Positions 43,067 through 53,353 are shown, counted from the stretch's first letter. The stretch: 64,000 nucleotides of DNA from Paraburkholderia tropica (GCF_900109265.1 NZ_FNZM01000021.1:1-64000), one strand, 5' to 3'. The notes: a model not told the origin generated them from the sequence alone. Translations and numbers: made by a program.

Positions 43067-43486
43067 CTACAGCGTCGGGCACGACAACACGTTCAAAGGC
43101 GGCGTATCGACGCCCGGTTTGCCGTCGTTCGCGGGCGTGCCTTGCGGCGGCGTGGAGATCAGGCGCACGCCGTTCGGCGCGGCGTTCGCAAGCGCATATG
43201 ACTCGGCGCTCGCGGCCGGTTGCCAATACGCGTGATAGAGCGCACCTTCGTGAAAGAGCCGCAGTTTGCCGTGCGCGGTCTGGCCGCCGCTGCTGAAATC
43301 GACCGGTTCGCCGTCGCGCAGCACGAAGTGCGCGTCGGGGCCGCCAGGGCCTGAAAGCTTGCCGCATGGCGCGGCGGTATCGGAAGAGTCGGCGGCGAAA
43401 GCGGGCTCCACGACCAACCCAAGGCCCAACCCAATCGCACTCGCGCAACAGCACGCGCTCAGCGTCAGCTTCAAAGCCTTCTTCAT
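43067..43486 (-). CDS. Hypothetical secreted protein, 139 residues
   Basis: I do not recognise this protein. It has a clear signal peptide (MKKALKLTLSACCCASAIGLGLGLVVEPAFA, cleavage near AFA-AD), then about 108 residues with LRDGEPVDFSSGGQTAHGKLRLFHEGALYHAYWQPAASAESYALANAAPNGVRLIS. One Cys follows the signal and one is near the C-terminus, so a disulfide is possible. GAGGT before ATG 43486 fixes the start. It is divergent from a MarR gene, sharing the intergenic palindrome that probably controls both. Confidence 0.75.
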   Translation of the reverse strand: MKKALKLTLSACCCASAIGLGLGLVVEPAFAADSSDTAAPCGKLSGPGGPDAHFVLRDGEPVDFSSGGQTAHGKLRLFHEGALYHAYWQPAASAESYALANAAPNGVRLISTPPQGTPANDGKPGVDTPPLNVLSCPTL

Positions 43487-43581
43487 GGCGACCTCGCAGC
43501 GAAACACGTCATTCATCGGATCAGTGCGAGCAGCAAGCCGCATGCCGCGTCTTCATCCGGCACTCAAATCCCCGCGTCCGA

Positions 43582-43613
43582 ATAGTTGAAATTTTCAACT
43601 ATTTGACTATACT
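43582..43613 (+). promoter_or_regulatory. MarR-type operator and promoter
   Basis: The arms ATAGTTGAAA and TTTCAACTAT are perfect inverted repeats around a single T (43582-43602). TTGAAA (43586-43591) and TATACT (43608-43613), 16 bases apart, form a promoter with the operator covering the -35 element. Transcription would begin near 43620, after ATG 43617. Confidence 0.75.
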
Positions 43614-43655
43614 CCGATGCGTCGCCGGTTCGCCGGCCAGGCTGCGGGAGCGCGC

Positions 43656-44102
43656 GTGTCATCCGGTCAGTATTCCGATTTCCTGACGTTCAGGCTCGAC
43701 CTCACGAGCGCGTTGCTCAGCGAGCGCGCCAATGCCGTGTATCGCGAGCGCTGGGGCCTCGATGTGCGCGCGCTGCGCGTGCTGCGCATCGTCTGCGCGG
43801 AGCCGGGCGTCACGCCCAAAGCCGTCTCGCAGCGCGCGCTGATCGAAAAGACCTTGCTGTCGAAAACGCTCGCCGAACTGGAGTCGCGTGGGCTGATCGG
43901 CCGCGATACCCACGCCGACGACCGCCGCAGCGTCGCGCTGCACGCCACGCCGGAAGGGCGGAAGGTCGCGAAAGCGTCGGCGAAGGCCGGGGCCGCGCTC
44001 GAAGCCGAACTCGCCGTCGCGTTGACCGATGCCGAGCGCAAGACGCTCGACCGTCTGCTCGGCAAGCTCTCGGACAGTCTGCTCGACGGGGCATCCGCCT
44101 GA
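43656..44102 (+). CDS. MarR family transcriptional regulator
   Basis: A 148-residue winged-helix dimer from GTG 43656: LTSALLSERANAVYRERWGLDVRALRVLRIVCAEPGVTPKAVSQRALIEKTLLSKTLAELESRGLIGRDTHADDRRSVALHATPEGRKV. The conserved DxRS/R wing is present (DDRRSVAL). ATG 43617 would begin on or before the predicted transcript start, while GTG 43656 follows GGGAG at good spacing, so I prefer the latter. It is likely autorepressed through the upstream palindrome and may control the M20 hydrolase and channel genes downstream. Confidence 0.88.
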   Translation: MSSGQYSDFLTFRLDLTSALLSERANAVYRERWGLDVRALRVLRIVCAEPGVTPKAVSQRALIEKTLLSKTLAELESRGLIGRDTHADDRRSVALHATPEGRKVAKASAKAGAALEAELAVALTDAERKTLDRLLGKLSDSLLDGASA

Positions 44103-44162
44103 ATCTCGCGCGCATTCCAACCCGCTATTCCGTATCCGAAGCCGTCATTGAAGGAGTCGCCC

Positions 44163-45470
44163 ATGTCCATTCCGGTCGCCAATCCAGTGTCCAAGGCGGT
44201 TTCCAGGCCGCTCGTCGAAACCGTCGCGCCTGCCGTCGACGCCTTGTTGCCCGAGCTCGAAGCCGTCTACAAGGACTTGCACCAGCATCCCGAACTCTCG
44301 ATGCAGGAGTTCCGCACCGCGAAGATCGCCGCCGATTACGTGGAAGCGCTCGGCTATGAAGTCACGCGCGAGGTGGGCGTGACCGGCGTCGTGGCGATCC
44401 TGCGCAACGGCGAAGGCCCGACCGTGATGCTGCGCGCCGACATGGACGCGCTGCCCGTGACCGAAGCGACCGGCCTGCCGTATGCGAGCAGCGTCACGGC
44501 GAAGGACGACGAAGGCGTGCAGGTGGGCGTCGCGCACGCCTGCGGCCACGATCTGCACGTCACCTGGCTGATGGGCGCGGCGCGCCTGTTCGCGCAGCAT
44601 CGCGACGCGTGGCGCGGCACGCTGATGTGCGTGTTTCAGCCCGGCGAGGAAGTCGGGCGCGGCGCGCGCAGCATGATCGACGACGGCATGATGGCGCGCT
44701 TTCCGAAGCCCGACGTGATCCTCGGCCAGCACGTGATGGTGGGCGCGGCGGGCACGGTCGGCTATCGCAGCGGCACGATTCTCTCGGCCGGAGACAGCCT
44801 CAAGGTCAAGCTGTTCGGGCGCGGCTCGCACGGCTCGCAGCCGCAGACTTCGATCGATCCGGTCATCATGGCGGCCTCGACGACGCTGCGTCTGCAGACC
44901 ATCGTCTCGCGCGAGATCTCGCCGCGCGACAGCGCCGTGCTCACGGTGGGCGCGCTGCAGGCGGGCACGAAGGAAAACATCATCCCCGACGACGCCACGC
45001 TCAAGCTCAACATGCGCACTTACGACGAGGACGTGCGCGAGTACATGCTGGGCGCGATCCGCCGCATCTGCTGCGCCGAGTGCATGGCCTCGAACGCGCC
45101 GCGCGAGCCGGAATTCACCACGCTGTCGAGCTATCCGCTGACCGTCAACGACGACGCCACCACGGCGCGTCTGCGCAGCGCCTTCGAAGCGCGTTTCGGC
45201 GCGCGCGCCTATGAAACGCAGCCCGCGGCGGCGAGCGAGGACTTCAGCGTGTTCGGCCGCGAATGGGGCGTGCCGTACGCGTTCTGGTTCATCGGCGGCA
45301 CCGATCCCGAGACCTTCGAGAAGGCGAAGGCCGCGAAGAAGATCAACGAGATTCCGAGCAACCACTCGCCGAAGTTCGCGCCGGTGCTCGACGGCACCTT
45401 GCGCACCGGCCTCGAAGCGATGCTGTGCGCCGCCGCCGCGTGGCTCGGCCACGAAAGCGAGGCCGCATGA
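44163..45470 (+). CDS. M20 family amidohydrolase (hippurate/N-acyl-amino-acid hydrolase-like)
   Basis: A 435-residue metallohydrolase. The family motifs are LHQHPELSMQEFRTAKIA, MLRADMDALPVTEATGLPYAS, the metal-binding HACGHDLHVTWLMGAARL, QPGEEVGRGARSM and a lid domain with SHGSQPQTSIDPV. Enzymes of this type remove acyl or benzoyl groups from amino acids. AAGGAG precedes ATG 44163. The stop overlaps the channel gene (ATGA). Lying next to the benzoate operon, hippurate is a candidate substrate (inference). Confidence 0.9.
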   Translation: MSIPVANPVSKAVSRPLVETVAPAVDALLPELEAVYKDLHQHPELSMQEFRTAKIAADYVEALGYEVTREVGVTGVVAILRNGEGPTVMLRADMDALPVTEATGLPYASSVTAKDDEGVQVGVAHACGHDLHVTWLMGAARLFAQHRDAWRGTLMCVFQPGEEVGRGARSMIDDGMMARFPKPDVILGQHVMVGAAGTVGYRSGTILSAGDSLKVKLFGRGSHGSQPQTSIDPVIMAASTTLRLQTIVSREISPRDSAVLTVGALQAGTKENIIPDDATLKLNMRTYDEDVREYMLGAIRRICCAECMASNAPREPEFTTLSSYPLTVNDDATTARLRSAFEARFGARAYETQPAAASEDFSVFGREWGVPYAFWFIGGTDPETFEKAKAAKKINEIPSNHSPKFAPVLDGTLRTGLEAMLCAAAAWLGHESEAA

Positions 45471-46180
45471 GCCTGGCGCTGGGCGCGCACGTGGGCGCGC
45501 ATATGAACGCCCACACGGCCTATACCGTGCTCGATCTGATCGGCACGTTCGCGTTCGCGATTTCGGGCGCCGTGGCCGCGCGGCAGCGGCGGCTCGATCT
45601 GTTCGGCATCGTCGTGGTGACGTTCATGGTGGCGTGCGGCGGCGGTATCGTGCGCGATGTCTGCATCGGCGCGATTCCGCCCGCGGGGCTGTCGAACTGG
45701 GCGTATCTCGCGGTCTCGCTGCTCGCGGCGGCGCTGACCATCGCAGCCTATCCGCAGGTGCGGCGGCTGCGCCATCCGGTGCTGTTCTTCGATGCGATCG
45801 GGCTCGGGCTGTTCGCGGTCGCGGGCGCGCAGAAAACGTGGATCTGGACCAACAGCGCGGAGACCGCCATCGTGCTCGGCATGGTGAGCGCCGTGGGCGG
45901 CGGCGTGCTGCGCGACATTCTGCTCTCGCGCGTGCCCGCGATTCTCGAACGCGAGATCTACGCGTCGGCGGCGCTGCTGGGCGCTTCGGTGCAGATGGGG
46001 CTCACGTACTTCGACTGGTCGTCGTTCTGGACGCCGTGGGTGGCTACCGCCGCCTGTGTCGCACTGCGGCTCGCGGCGCTTTACTACGGCTGGCGTTTGC
46101 CGGTGTTTCAGACGCGCGACCTCGTGAAAAAGCCGCCGCGCAAAGCGGCGGCCGACGAGGCCTCGCAGGACGCGCACTGA
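45467..46180 (+). CDS. TRIC-type trimeric intracellular cation channel family protein (UPF0126)
   Basis: A 237-residue membrane protein with seven predicted helices in two repeated units: VLDLIGTFAFAISGAVAARQRRLDLFGIVVVTFMVACGGGIVRDVCIG and LFFDAIGLGLFAVAGAQKTWIWTNSAETAIVLGMVSAVGGGVLRDILL. The GGG-x2-RD motif in each half is the family signature. Prokaryotic members conduct K+ and Na+; relatives next to amino-acid genes may take up glycine, which would fit a hydrolase releasing glycine (speculative). Translationally coupled to the M20 gene. Confidence 0.9.
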   Translation: MSLALGAHVGAHMNAHTAYTVLDLIGTFAFAISGAVAARQRRLDLFGIVVVTFMVACGGGIVRDVCIGAIPPAGLSNWAYLAVSLLAAALTIAAYPQVRRLRHPVLFFDAIGLGLFAVAGAQKTWIWTNSAETAIVLGMVSAVGGGVLRDILLSRVPAILEREIYASAALLGASVQMGLTYFDWSSFWTPWVATAACVALRLAALYYGWRLPVFQTRDLVKKPPRKAAADEASQDAH

Positions 46181-46196
46181 GGCGCGTCATGCATGC

Positions 46197-47531
46197 TCAG
46201 TGCGCGGTTGCGGTCTTTTCCTCGAACAGCATCAAACCCGCGAGGCTGATGATCCCGCAGCCGAACACGTACCACGCGGGCGCATAGAAACTGCCCGTCG
46301 CGCGCCACAACGCGCCGACGGCGAGCTGCGCGAAGCCGCCGAACAGCGTCACGCCCACGGCGTAGATGATGCCGAGCGAGGTCGCCCGCACTTCGGGCCG
46401 CAGCGCTTCGAGCATCATCAGAAAGCCGGCCGGGCTCGTGAGCGTCATCAGGCCGACGAGCACCAGCACGACCGCCAGCACCGTGCCGACCGAAGGCCAC
46501 GCGGCAATCGCGGCGAAGGCCGGAAACAGCAGCGCGAGCGAGACGAGCGAACCAGCGGCGAGCATCGGCTTGCGGCGTTTGACGCGATCCGCGAGCCGCC
46601 CGGCCAGCGGCGAACCGACCAGCAGCACCACGCCCGCGATGCCGCCGCTGGCCGAGGCGGCGGCCGTCGGCATATGCAGCGTCAGCGCGAGAAACGCGGG
46701 CAGGAAGAACACGATGGTGTACATCGTGCCGGTCGCGCCGATCACGAGCATGGTGCCCGCCACGATCTGGCGCAGCGGCAGCTTGCGGCGCACCGGAGCG
46801 GCCGCGCGGTTTGCGCTGCCGTTCGTCTGCGAAGCGGACACGGCATGCGCGGGCAAGGTATCGTCCAGACGCGAGCGCATCCAGAAGCCAATGGGCCCGA
46901 TCGCGAGCCCGATCAGAAACGGCACGCGCCAGCCCCACGCGACCAGTTGCTCGTGCGTCAGCGACTTCGAGAGCAGCACCGCGATCAACGCGCCCGCGAG
47001 CGCCGCGCCGCCCTGGCTCGCCATCTGCCAGCTCACCAGCCTGCCGCGCTGACCTTCGCGGCCCGCTTCCATCAGCAGCGTGGTGGCCGCGCCCACTTCG
47101 CCGCCCGCCGAAAAGCCTTGCAGCAGACGCCCGAGCACGATCAGCGCGGGCGCGGCGAGGCCGATCTGCGCGTAAGTCGGCGCGATGCCGATCAGCCCGG
47201 TGCCGAGCGCCATCAGCAGCACGGTGAGGATCAGCGCGGGCTTGCGTCCCGCGCGGTCCGCGTAAGCGCCGATCAGCACGCCGCCGAGCGGTCGCACGAC
47301 GAAGCCGACGCCGAAGGTCGCGAGCGACATCATCAGCGAGGTGAGGGCGTCGTGCGCCGGAAAGAACAACTGGCCGATCAGCGCCGAAAAGAAGCTGTAG
47401 ACGGTGAAGTCGAAGAACTCCAGACCGTTGCCGAGCGCGGCGGCGAGCACCATCGAGCGCTTCGTGCGCGTGTCCGAAGCGTCCGGTGCTTGCGTTGCGC
47501 CCGAGGCGGCGCGTTGGTGTGCGACGTTCAT
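46197..47531 (-). CDS. MFS transporter, metabolite:H+ symporter (MHS) family
   Basis: A 444-residue carrier with about 12 hydrophobic segments and the MHS start KRSMVLAAALGNGLEFFDFTVYSFFSALIGQLFFP, RPLGGVLIGAYADRAGRKPALI and RLLQGFSAGGEVGAATTLLMEAGREGQRG. The family carries citrate, alpha-ketoglutarate, proline, shikimate and aromatic acids. Within reach of two acyl-amino-acid hydrolases and the benzoate operon, an aromatic acid or acyl-amino acid is plausible. A hairpin with arms GGAGCTACGC and GCGTGGCTCC (47605-47624) lies between this gene and the BON gene upstream. Confidence 0.9.
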   Translation of the reverse strand: MNVAHQRAASGATQAPDASDTRTKRSMVLAAALGNGLEFFDFTVYSFFSALIGQLFFPAHDALTSLMMSLATFGVGFVVRPLGGVLIGAYADRAGRKPALILTVLLMALGTGLIGIAPTYAQIGLAAPALIVLGRLLQGFSAGGEVGAATTLLMEAGREGQRGRLVSWQMASQGGAALAGALIAVLLSKSLTHEQLVAWGWRVPFLIGLAIGPIGFWMRSRLDDTLPAHAVSASQTNGSANRAAAPVRRKLPLRQIVAGTMLVIGATGTMYTIVFFLPAFLALTLHMPTAAASASGGIAGVVLLVGSPLAGRLADRVKRRKPMLAAGSLVSLALLFPAFAAIAAWPSVGTVLAVVLVLVGLMTLTSPAGFLMMLEALRPEVRATSLGIIYAVGVTLFGGFAQLAVGALWRATGSFYAPAWYVFGCGIISLAGLMLFEEKTATAH

Positions 47532-47639
47532 GATGAAACCTTGTTCGGATGACAAGACCGGCGAGGGCGCCGGATTAAAGCCAGGTTGAAGCCAGGTCAA
47601 AGCCGGAGCTACGCGCGTGGCTCCGTTCAAACACGGGCG

Positions 47640-48020
47640 TTACTGACTGCCCTTGATGCCTTCGCCGTCGCGGATGGTGATCTTCGTCGTCACCGAGCGC
47701 ACGCCGCTCACGCCTTGCGCGATCGACGTCGCGAAGTCGATCTGCTTCTGGTCCGCGACCACGCCCGTGAGCGTCACGTCGCCGTCGTGCGCGCGCACTC
47801 GGATAAACGTCGCCTTGAGCCCCTGCTTGCGCGCCGCGCGCAGTGCGTGACGCACGTCGTTGGCGAGTGCGCGGTCGGCGGCTTTGCTCGTGGCGCTCGT
47901 CGCCGGATGCATCGAGGCCGCGCCGGTCTGCGACGCGTTATCGCCCTGCGCGTGGGCGCTCAGGCTCGCGGCCACGCAGAGCGTGGCGGCGGCGAGGCGC
48001 AAAAAGATTCGCTGTTTCAT
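47640..48020 (-). CDS. BON domain periplasmic protein
   Basis: A 126-residue protein with a signal peptide (MKQRIFLRLAAATLCVAASLSAHAQ) and one BON domain: LANDVRHALRAARKQGLKATFIRVRAHDGDVTLTGVVADQKQIDFATSIAQGVSGVRSVTTKITIRDG. BON domains bind phospholipid or other surfaces and occur in envelope-stress proteins such as OsmY. It lies 49 bases downstream of a porin gene on the same strand and is probably co-transcribed with it. Confidence 0.9.
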   Translation of the reverse strand: MKQRIFLRLAAATLCVAASLSAHAQGDNASQTGAASMHPATSATSKAADRALANDVRHALRAARKQGLKATFIRVRAHDGDVTLTGVVADQKQIDFATSIAQGVSGVRSVTTKITIRDGEGIKGSQ

Positions 48021-48069
48021 GTCAGGTCTCCACGTTGATATTCGATCGTCCAATTCGCTGAAGTGCGGC

Positions 48070-49287
48070 TCAGAACTTGTGATACATGCCCACCAGCACG
48101 AGATGCGGCGACTGATACGCCGTCGTGCCTTCCGAGCCCGTATAGCTCGTCGCGATGTTGTCGACGGTCGGCTGCATCGTCGGATATTTGCCGTAAGTCG
48201 GCGTCGTGCCGGTGTTGTGGATCAGCGAGCCGCGCACGTAAAGCGCCGTGCGCTTCGAGAGGTTGTAGTCGTAGCCGAGCGTCACGCCGTACGAATGGCT
48301 GCCCGCGCCCGCCACGTCGCGATACGCGAGTTCCATGCGGAAATCGTTGCGCTGCAGGTAGCGATAGAGCGCGCCCAGCGTGTAAAGCGAGGCCACGCGG
48401 TCGCCTTCGAGACGCGGCGCGAGGAAGCTGTAGCCCGCCGACAGCACGTAGTTGCCGCGGTCGTAGAGCAGGCCCGCCGCGAAGTTGTCGGTGCGCACGT
48501 ACTGCGAGGTCGTGAGCGCGTTCAGGCCGTAATTGCCGATATAACTGAGCGTGCCGAACAGATGGCCGTCGAAGTAATTGAGCGCGATGGATTTGGTCTG
48601 GATGGTCGGCGCTGTCGAGCCCGCGTCGTGCAGCGCGAGCGCCACCTGCGCGTTCAGCGGCCCGAACCACGGCGACGAATAGCTGACCGCATTGGTGAGG
48701 CGCGCCGCTTCGAAGCTCGCGCCGGGACCGAGATCGTAGGTCCACGCGGTGAGATACGCGACCGTCGAAACGGTGCCGACCTGGCCGAACACGTCGACGA
48801 ACAGCGGCACGCCGACGTCGTCCTGCAAGCCGAACTTCAGCTCGCCGGTTTTCGCCGAGCCGATGCCCACCCACGCCTCGCGATTGAACATCGTGTTCGT
48901 GCTGCCCAGCTTGCCGGTCGCCGCGTCGAAGCCGTTTTCGAGCGCGAAGCGCACGCGATAGCCGCCGCCCAGATCTTCCACGCCGTACAGGCCGATCTTC
49001 GAGGTCCATTCGCCGCCGCTCTGCTGCACGAAGGCGGTCTGCGCGCCCTTGGTGAAGCCGATCGACTGGTCGACGGCGCCATAAAGGCGCACGCCGGGCG
49101 TGTAGGCGCCGGTCGTCGCGTAAGGGATGCCCTGGAAGTAGTCGAGGAGAAACAGATCCGAGGTCTGTGCGAGCGCCGCGTGCGAGGCGCCGCCGAGCGC
49201 CGTGGCGCAGACGAGCAAACTTGCGGCGCGCGTGGTCCGCGCGCGCCGGGGTTCGTGGGAAGACGACGTGTTGCTGCTTGCTGACAT
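48070..49287 (-). CDS. Gram-negative porin (Burkholderia type)
   Basis: A 405-residue outer-membrane beta-barrel. The signal peptide extends to about residue 41 (SLLVCATALGGASHAALAQ). VRLYGAVDQSIGF, GEWTSKIGLYGVEDLGGGYRVRFALENGFD, YDYNLSKRTALYVRGSLIHN and the terminal Phe (MYHKF) required for barrel assembly are present. Unlike most Burkholderia porins, the mature start does not read SSVTLYG but TSDLFLLDYFQGIPYATTGAY, a small N-terminal insertion. Placed between an M20 hydrolase and a BON protein. Confidence 0.92.
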   Translation of the reverse strand: MSASSNTSSSHEPRRARTTRAASLLVCATALGGASHAALAQTSDLFLLDYFQGIPYATTGAYTPGVRLYGAVDQSIGFTKGAQTAFVQQSGGEWTSKIGLYGVEDLGGGYRVRFALENGFDAATGKLGSTNTMFNREAWVGIGSAKTGELKFGLQDDVGVPLFVDVFGQVGTVSTVAYLTAWTYDLGPGASFEAARLTNAVSYSSPWFGPLNAQVALALHDAGSTAPTIQTKSIALNYFDGHLFGTLSYIGNYGLNALTTSQYVRTDNFAAGLLYDRGNYVLSAGYSFLAPRLEGDRVASLYTLGALYRYLQRNDFRMELAYRDVAGAGSHSYGVTLGYDYNLSKRTALYVRGSLIHNTGTTPTYGKYPTMQPTVDNIATSYTGSEGTTAYQSPHLVLVGMYHKF

Positions 49288-49462
49288 TGTTATTAGCTCT
49301 TCAGGTTGGTCAGAAACTGCGGGGAAAGCGGTGCGCGCGGGCGAGAAGCGGAATGCGGCGCCGCCGTCGGTCAATCGATCAGGAATCCGTATCAAGTCGT
49401 GGTGATCCGGGGCGAGCCGCACGAACGCGGCATCGCATGGGTCATCGCACCGGGAATGAACC

Positions 49463-50683
<1,221 letters not shown>

Positions 50684-50787
50684 GTCCTTGTCCTGGAGTC
50701 CGGGTGCGGTCGGCCGTGGTTGCCGTGTGCTGCAACGGCCGCATTTGTTACAGACTAAGGACGATCGGTCGAAATAAAAAAGCAAAA

Positions 50788-50808
50788 ATCGGCATGTCGA
50801 TAACCGAT
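50788..50808. promoter_or_regulatory. Possible LysR operator in the divergent M20/LysR region
   Basis: ATCGG and CCGAT form a short inverted repeat with an 11-base spacer in an AT-rich patch. It lies between the divergent genes, where a LysR site is expected, but the arms are short. Confidence 0.3.
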
Positions 50809-50826
50809 GGTAATATCCACCGCATC

Positions 50827-51762
50827 ATGAAAATCCACCAACTGAGAGCGCTGGTCGAGATCGCCGCCACGGGCACCATCAACGGCGCGGCGCGGCGGCT
50901 GCACGTGACGCAGCCCGCCATCACCAAGGCCGTGCGCGATCTGGAGGACGAGTGCGGCGTGCGCCTGTTCGAGCGCAATCCCTGGGGCGTGGTGCCGACC
51001 GCCGAAGGCGAGGCGCTGTTGCGGCGCTCGCGCACGGTGCTGCGCGAGCTGGAGCGCGCCCAGGAAGATCTCGCGCATCTGAAGGGCCAGCGCGAAGGGC
51101 GGCTGGTGATCGGCGTGACGCCGATCGCGGGCACGGCGGGTCTCGCCGACGCCTTCGCCGACTTTCGGCGTCACTGGCCGCTCGTGACCGTCGAGTTTCG
51201 CGAGCTGGGCTTCAACCAGTTGCGCGAGCAACTGAGCAACCGCACGCTCGATCTCGCGTTCGCAGCGTTTCCGGCCAATCCCGCCGAGCAGGATCCGGAA
51301 GCGGTCAAGACGCTGTTCGCGTTCGACTCTGTGTTCGTGACGCGCGCGCAGGGTGCGTTCGCGCGCGCCACGTCGCTCGCACAGTTGCAGGACGCCGAGT
51401 GGATACACACCGACGCCACCGACCATTATCCCGAGCGCATCCGCGCGATGTTCGAGGGCGAAGGGCTTGCGCCGCCGCGCCGCGTCACGCGCTGCACCTC
51501 GTACGGGCTGCTCTACGGGCTCGCGCTGAGCAACGACGCCGTGTTCGCCTGGACGCGCCACACGCTCGAAACGGCGGAGCTGGGCCGCGCCTTCGTCGAA
51601 CTCGCGCTGCCGCAGCGTCCGCCGCCGCTGCAGCTCTATCTCTACTCGCCGCCCGAGGCGCAGCTCACGAAACCGGCGGAATATTTCGTCGACTGCATCC
51701 TCGCCGTGGCCGCCGAACGCGTGCGCACAGGCCGCGGCGGTACGGTGCTGCCCGGCGCCTGA
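50827..51762 (+). CDS. LysR family transcriptional regulator
   Basis: A 311-residue regulator: HTH in MKIHQLRALVEIAATGTINGAARRLHVTQPAITKAVRDLEDECGVRLFERNPWG (TsaR/CbsR-like subtype) and an effector domain to the end. ATG 50827 is the family-like start; ATG 50794 would add 11 residues. Divergent from the hippurate hydrolase-like gene, which it probably activates in response to the substrate or product. Confidence 0.9.
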   Translation: MKIHQLRALVEIAATGTINGAARRLHVTQPAITKAVRDLEDECGVRLFERNPWGVVPTAEGEALLRRSRTVLRELERAQEDLAHLKGQREGRLVIGVTPIAGTAGLADAFADFRRHWPLVTVEFRELGFNQLREQLSNRTLDLAFAAFPANPAEQDPEAVKTLFAFDSVFVTRAQGAFARATSLAQLQDAEWIHTDATDHYPERIRAMFEGEGLAPPRRVTRCTSYGLLYGLALSNDAVFAWTRHTLETAELGRAFVELALPQRPPPLQLYLYSPPEAQLTKPAEYFVDCILAVAAERVRTGRGGTVLPGA

Positions 51763-52160
51763 CGCTGCGCCAATCTGCCTCTTCCCAACGCGCTTGAAAT
51801 AGAAAAGTAAGGTACGCAACGTGCTGTCGGTGCGCGCTCGCGCGGCCGCGAGCGCCCGCTGCGTGCGGGTTTTGCCCAATTGCGCAATTTTCAATGCACA
51901 TTTTGCCGCAGGCTGTTATAGTCGCGCCCCGCTGCAACCAGCCAGAAAGCACCTTTCCGGATGACGCGCTATATTTTTTAGACGCCATGTGCCTGGCCGG
52001 TTCGCATTGCACCCCTGCGTTGCCGCCGGGCGCCGCGTAAAGCAACCCTGCGGTGCGGATGGATCGGCCCGTTTGCGTTCTCGCCCATGTCTGGTCAGGC
52101 ACGGCGGGCAGCGCCCGGACGGCACGGACAAACGAAAGAAGAATCCACCTGGGAGCTGAC
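51763..52160. other. Intergenic region between the LysR and porin genes
   Basis: A 398-base gap without a credible gene. It holds the terminator-like hairpins at 51834-51873, then an AT-rich patch with TATAGT (51917-51922) that could be the -10 of the porin promoter, although no good -35 is present. The remaining leader of about 230 bases is unusually long; I recognise no riboswitch. Confidence 0.5.
51834..51873 (+). terminator. Tandem hairpins ending the LysR gene
   Basis: GCGCTCGCG and CGCGAGCGC pair around CGGC (51834-51855). Then CCCGC and GCGGG pair around a five-base loop and are followed by TTTT (51855-51873). Together they probably form an intrinsic terminator. Confidence 0.5.
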
Positions 52161-53264
52161 GTGAAATATCAACTGGGCGCACTCGTGCTGCTCGCAGCCA
52201 GTTCGGCGGCATCGGCGCAATCGAGCGTGACGCTGTATGGCCGCGTGGACGGCGGCATCGAATATCTGAATCACATTGCAAATGGCAACGGCGGCACCTC
52301 GAGCCGCTGGAGCGCGGAAGGCGGCGACTGGGGCACCAGCATGCTCGGCATGAAGGGCACTGAGGATCTCGGCGGCGGCACCAGCGCGCTGTTCGACCTC
52401 GAAACCGCGCTGCAGATCATGGACGGCACGTCCGGCGGCGGCAAACTGTTTTCGCGCCGCGCCTATGTCGGTTTGAAGAACGACACCTGGGGGCAAATCC
52501 AGGCCGGTCGCAATCTCTTCATCGACAGCGACGGCGTATGGGAATTCGACCCGTTCGTGCAGCAGGCCGTGTCGTCGGCGTCGCTCGTGCGCGGGCGCAA
52601 CTGGCAGCAGACCAGCAATAACGTCGAGTACCACAGCCCGGTGTGGAACGGCTTCGACGTGCAAGGCCAGTACGCCTTCGGCAACCAGACGAGCGGCTTC
52701 AACAATGGCGCCGACGGCGACTTCGGCCGCTCGGACGGCGTCATGCTGACGTACCACTCGCCGCTGTTCGACGTGCGCGGCATCTACGACGAACTGCGCG
52801 ACTCCAACGGCCGCTTCTCCAACATCTTCACCGCCTCGCGCGAATACTTCGTGGGCGGCAACCTGCGCATGCAGAAGTGGAAGATCCAGGCGGCCTACAC
52901 GCATTACAGCGCGCCGGATTCGCCGGTTGGCGTGGCCGACTCGGCCGATCACTACTGGCTCGGCGCGACCTATCAGGCCACGCCGAAGTGGGCCGTCACG
53001 GCGGCCGGCTTCTATATTCATGTAGGCGAGGGCAGCGGCGACATTTCGCACGACCCGGGCAGCCACGCGATGCTGTACGCGCTCGGCACCACCTACAACC
53101 TGAGCAAGCGCACGTTCCTGTACGGCACCGTCGCGTACGTGGACAACAGCAAGAACGGCAACTTCTCGGTGTTCGCCACGCCGCGCGATTCGAGTTCGCC
53201 GACCAGCCCGAACGTGGGCGAGTCGCAGACCGGCGCGTACGTCGGGATGATGCACGTCTTCTAA
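52161..53264 (+). CDS. Gram-negative porin (Burkholderia type)
   Basis: A 367-residue outer-membrane porin from GTG 52161, which follows GGGAG; no ATG gives a proper signal peptide. The signal reads VKYQLGALVLLAASSAASAQ, then the canonical SSVTLYGRVDGGIEYLN, GTEDLGGGTSALFDLE, LFSRRAYVGLKNDTWGQIQAGR and the C-terminal GAYVGMMHVF ending in Phe. A general diffusion porin (OmpC/Omp38 type) is expected. It lies upstream of the glucose dehydrogenase gene with a 156-base gap. Confidence 0.94.
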   Translation: MKYQLGALVLLAASSAASAQSSVTLYGRVDGGIEYLNHIANGNGGTSSRWSAEGGDWGTSMLGMKGTEDLGGGTSALFDLETALQIMDGTSGGGKLFSRRAYVGLKNDTWGQIQAGRNLFIDSDGVWEFDPFVQQAVSSASLVRGRNWQQTSNNVEYHSPVWNGFDVQGQYAFGNQTSGFNNGADGDFGRSDGVMLTYHSPLFDVRGIYDELRDSNGRFSNIFTASREYFVGGNLRMQKWKIQAAYTHYSAPDSPVGVADSADHYWLGATYQATPKWAVTAAGFYIHVGEGSGDISHDPGSHAMLYALGTTYNLSKRTFLYGTVAYVDNSKNGNFSVFATPRDSSSPTSPNVGESQTGAYVGMMHVF

Positions 53265-53333
53265 AGGCTTTTTTCGCGGAGTGTTTTTCCGCATTGCCGG
53301 CCTCTCCGGGCGTAGCGGAGTGGCTGGACGACT

Positions 53334-53353
53334 CGCCGGCGTTCGCGCCGGCG
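53334..53353 (+). other. Hairpin with UUCG tetraloop between porin and gcd
   Basis: CGCCGGCG, loop TTCG, CGCCGGCG: an eight-pair GC stem closed by the extra-stable UUCG tetraloop, about 70 bases after the porin stop and 67 before gcd. No U-tract follows, so it may protect the porin mRNA 3' end. Confidence 0.6.

Noticed and set aside
47576..47604. AAGCCAGG direct repeats with an 11-base step
   Set aside because: Only two and a half imperfect copies in a short leader; could be chance.
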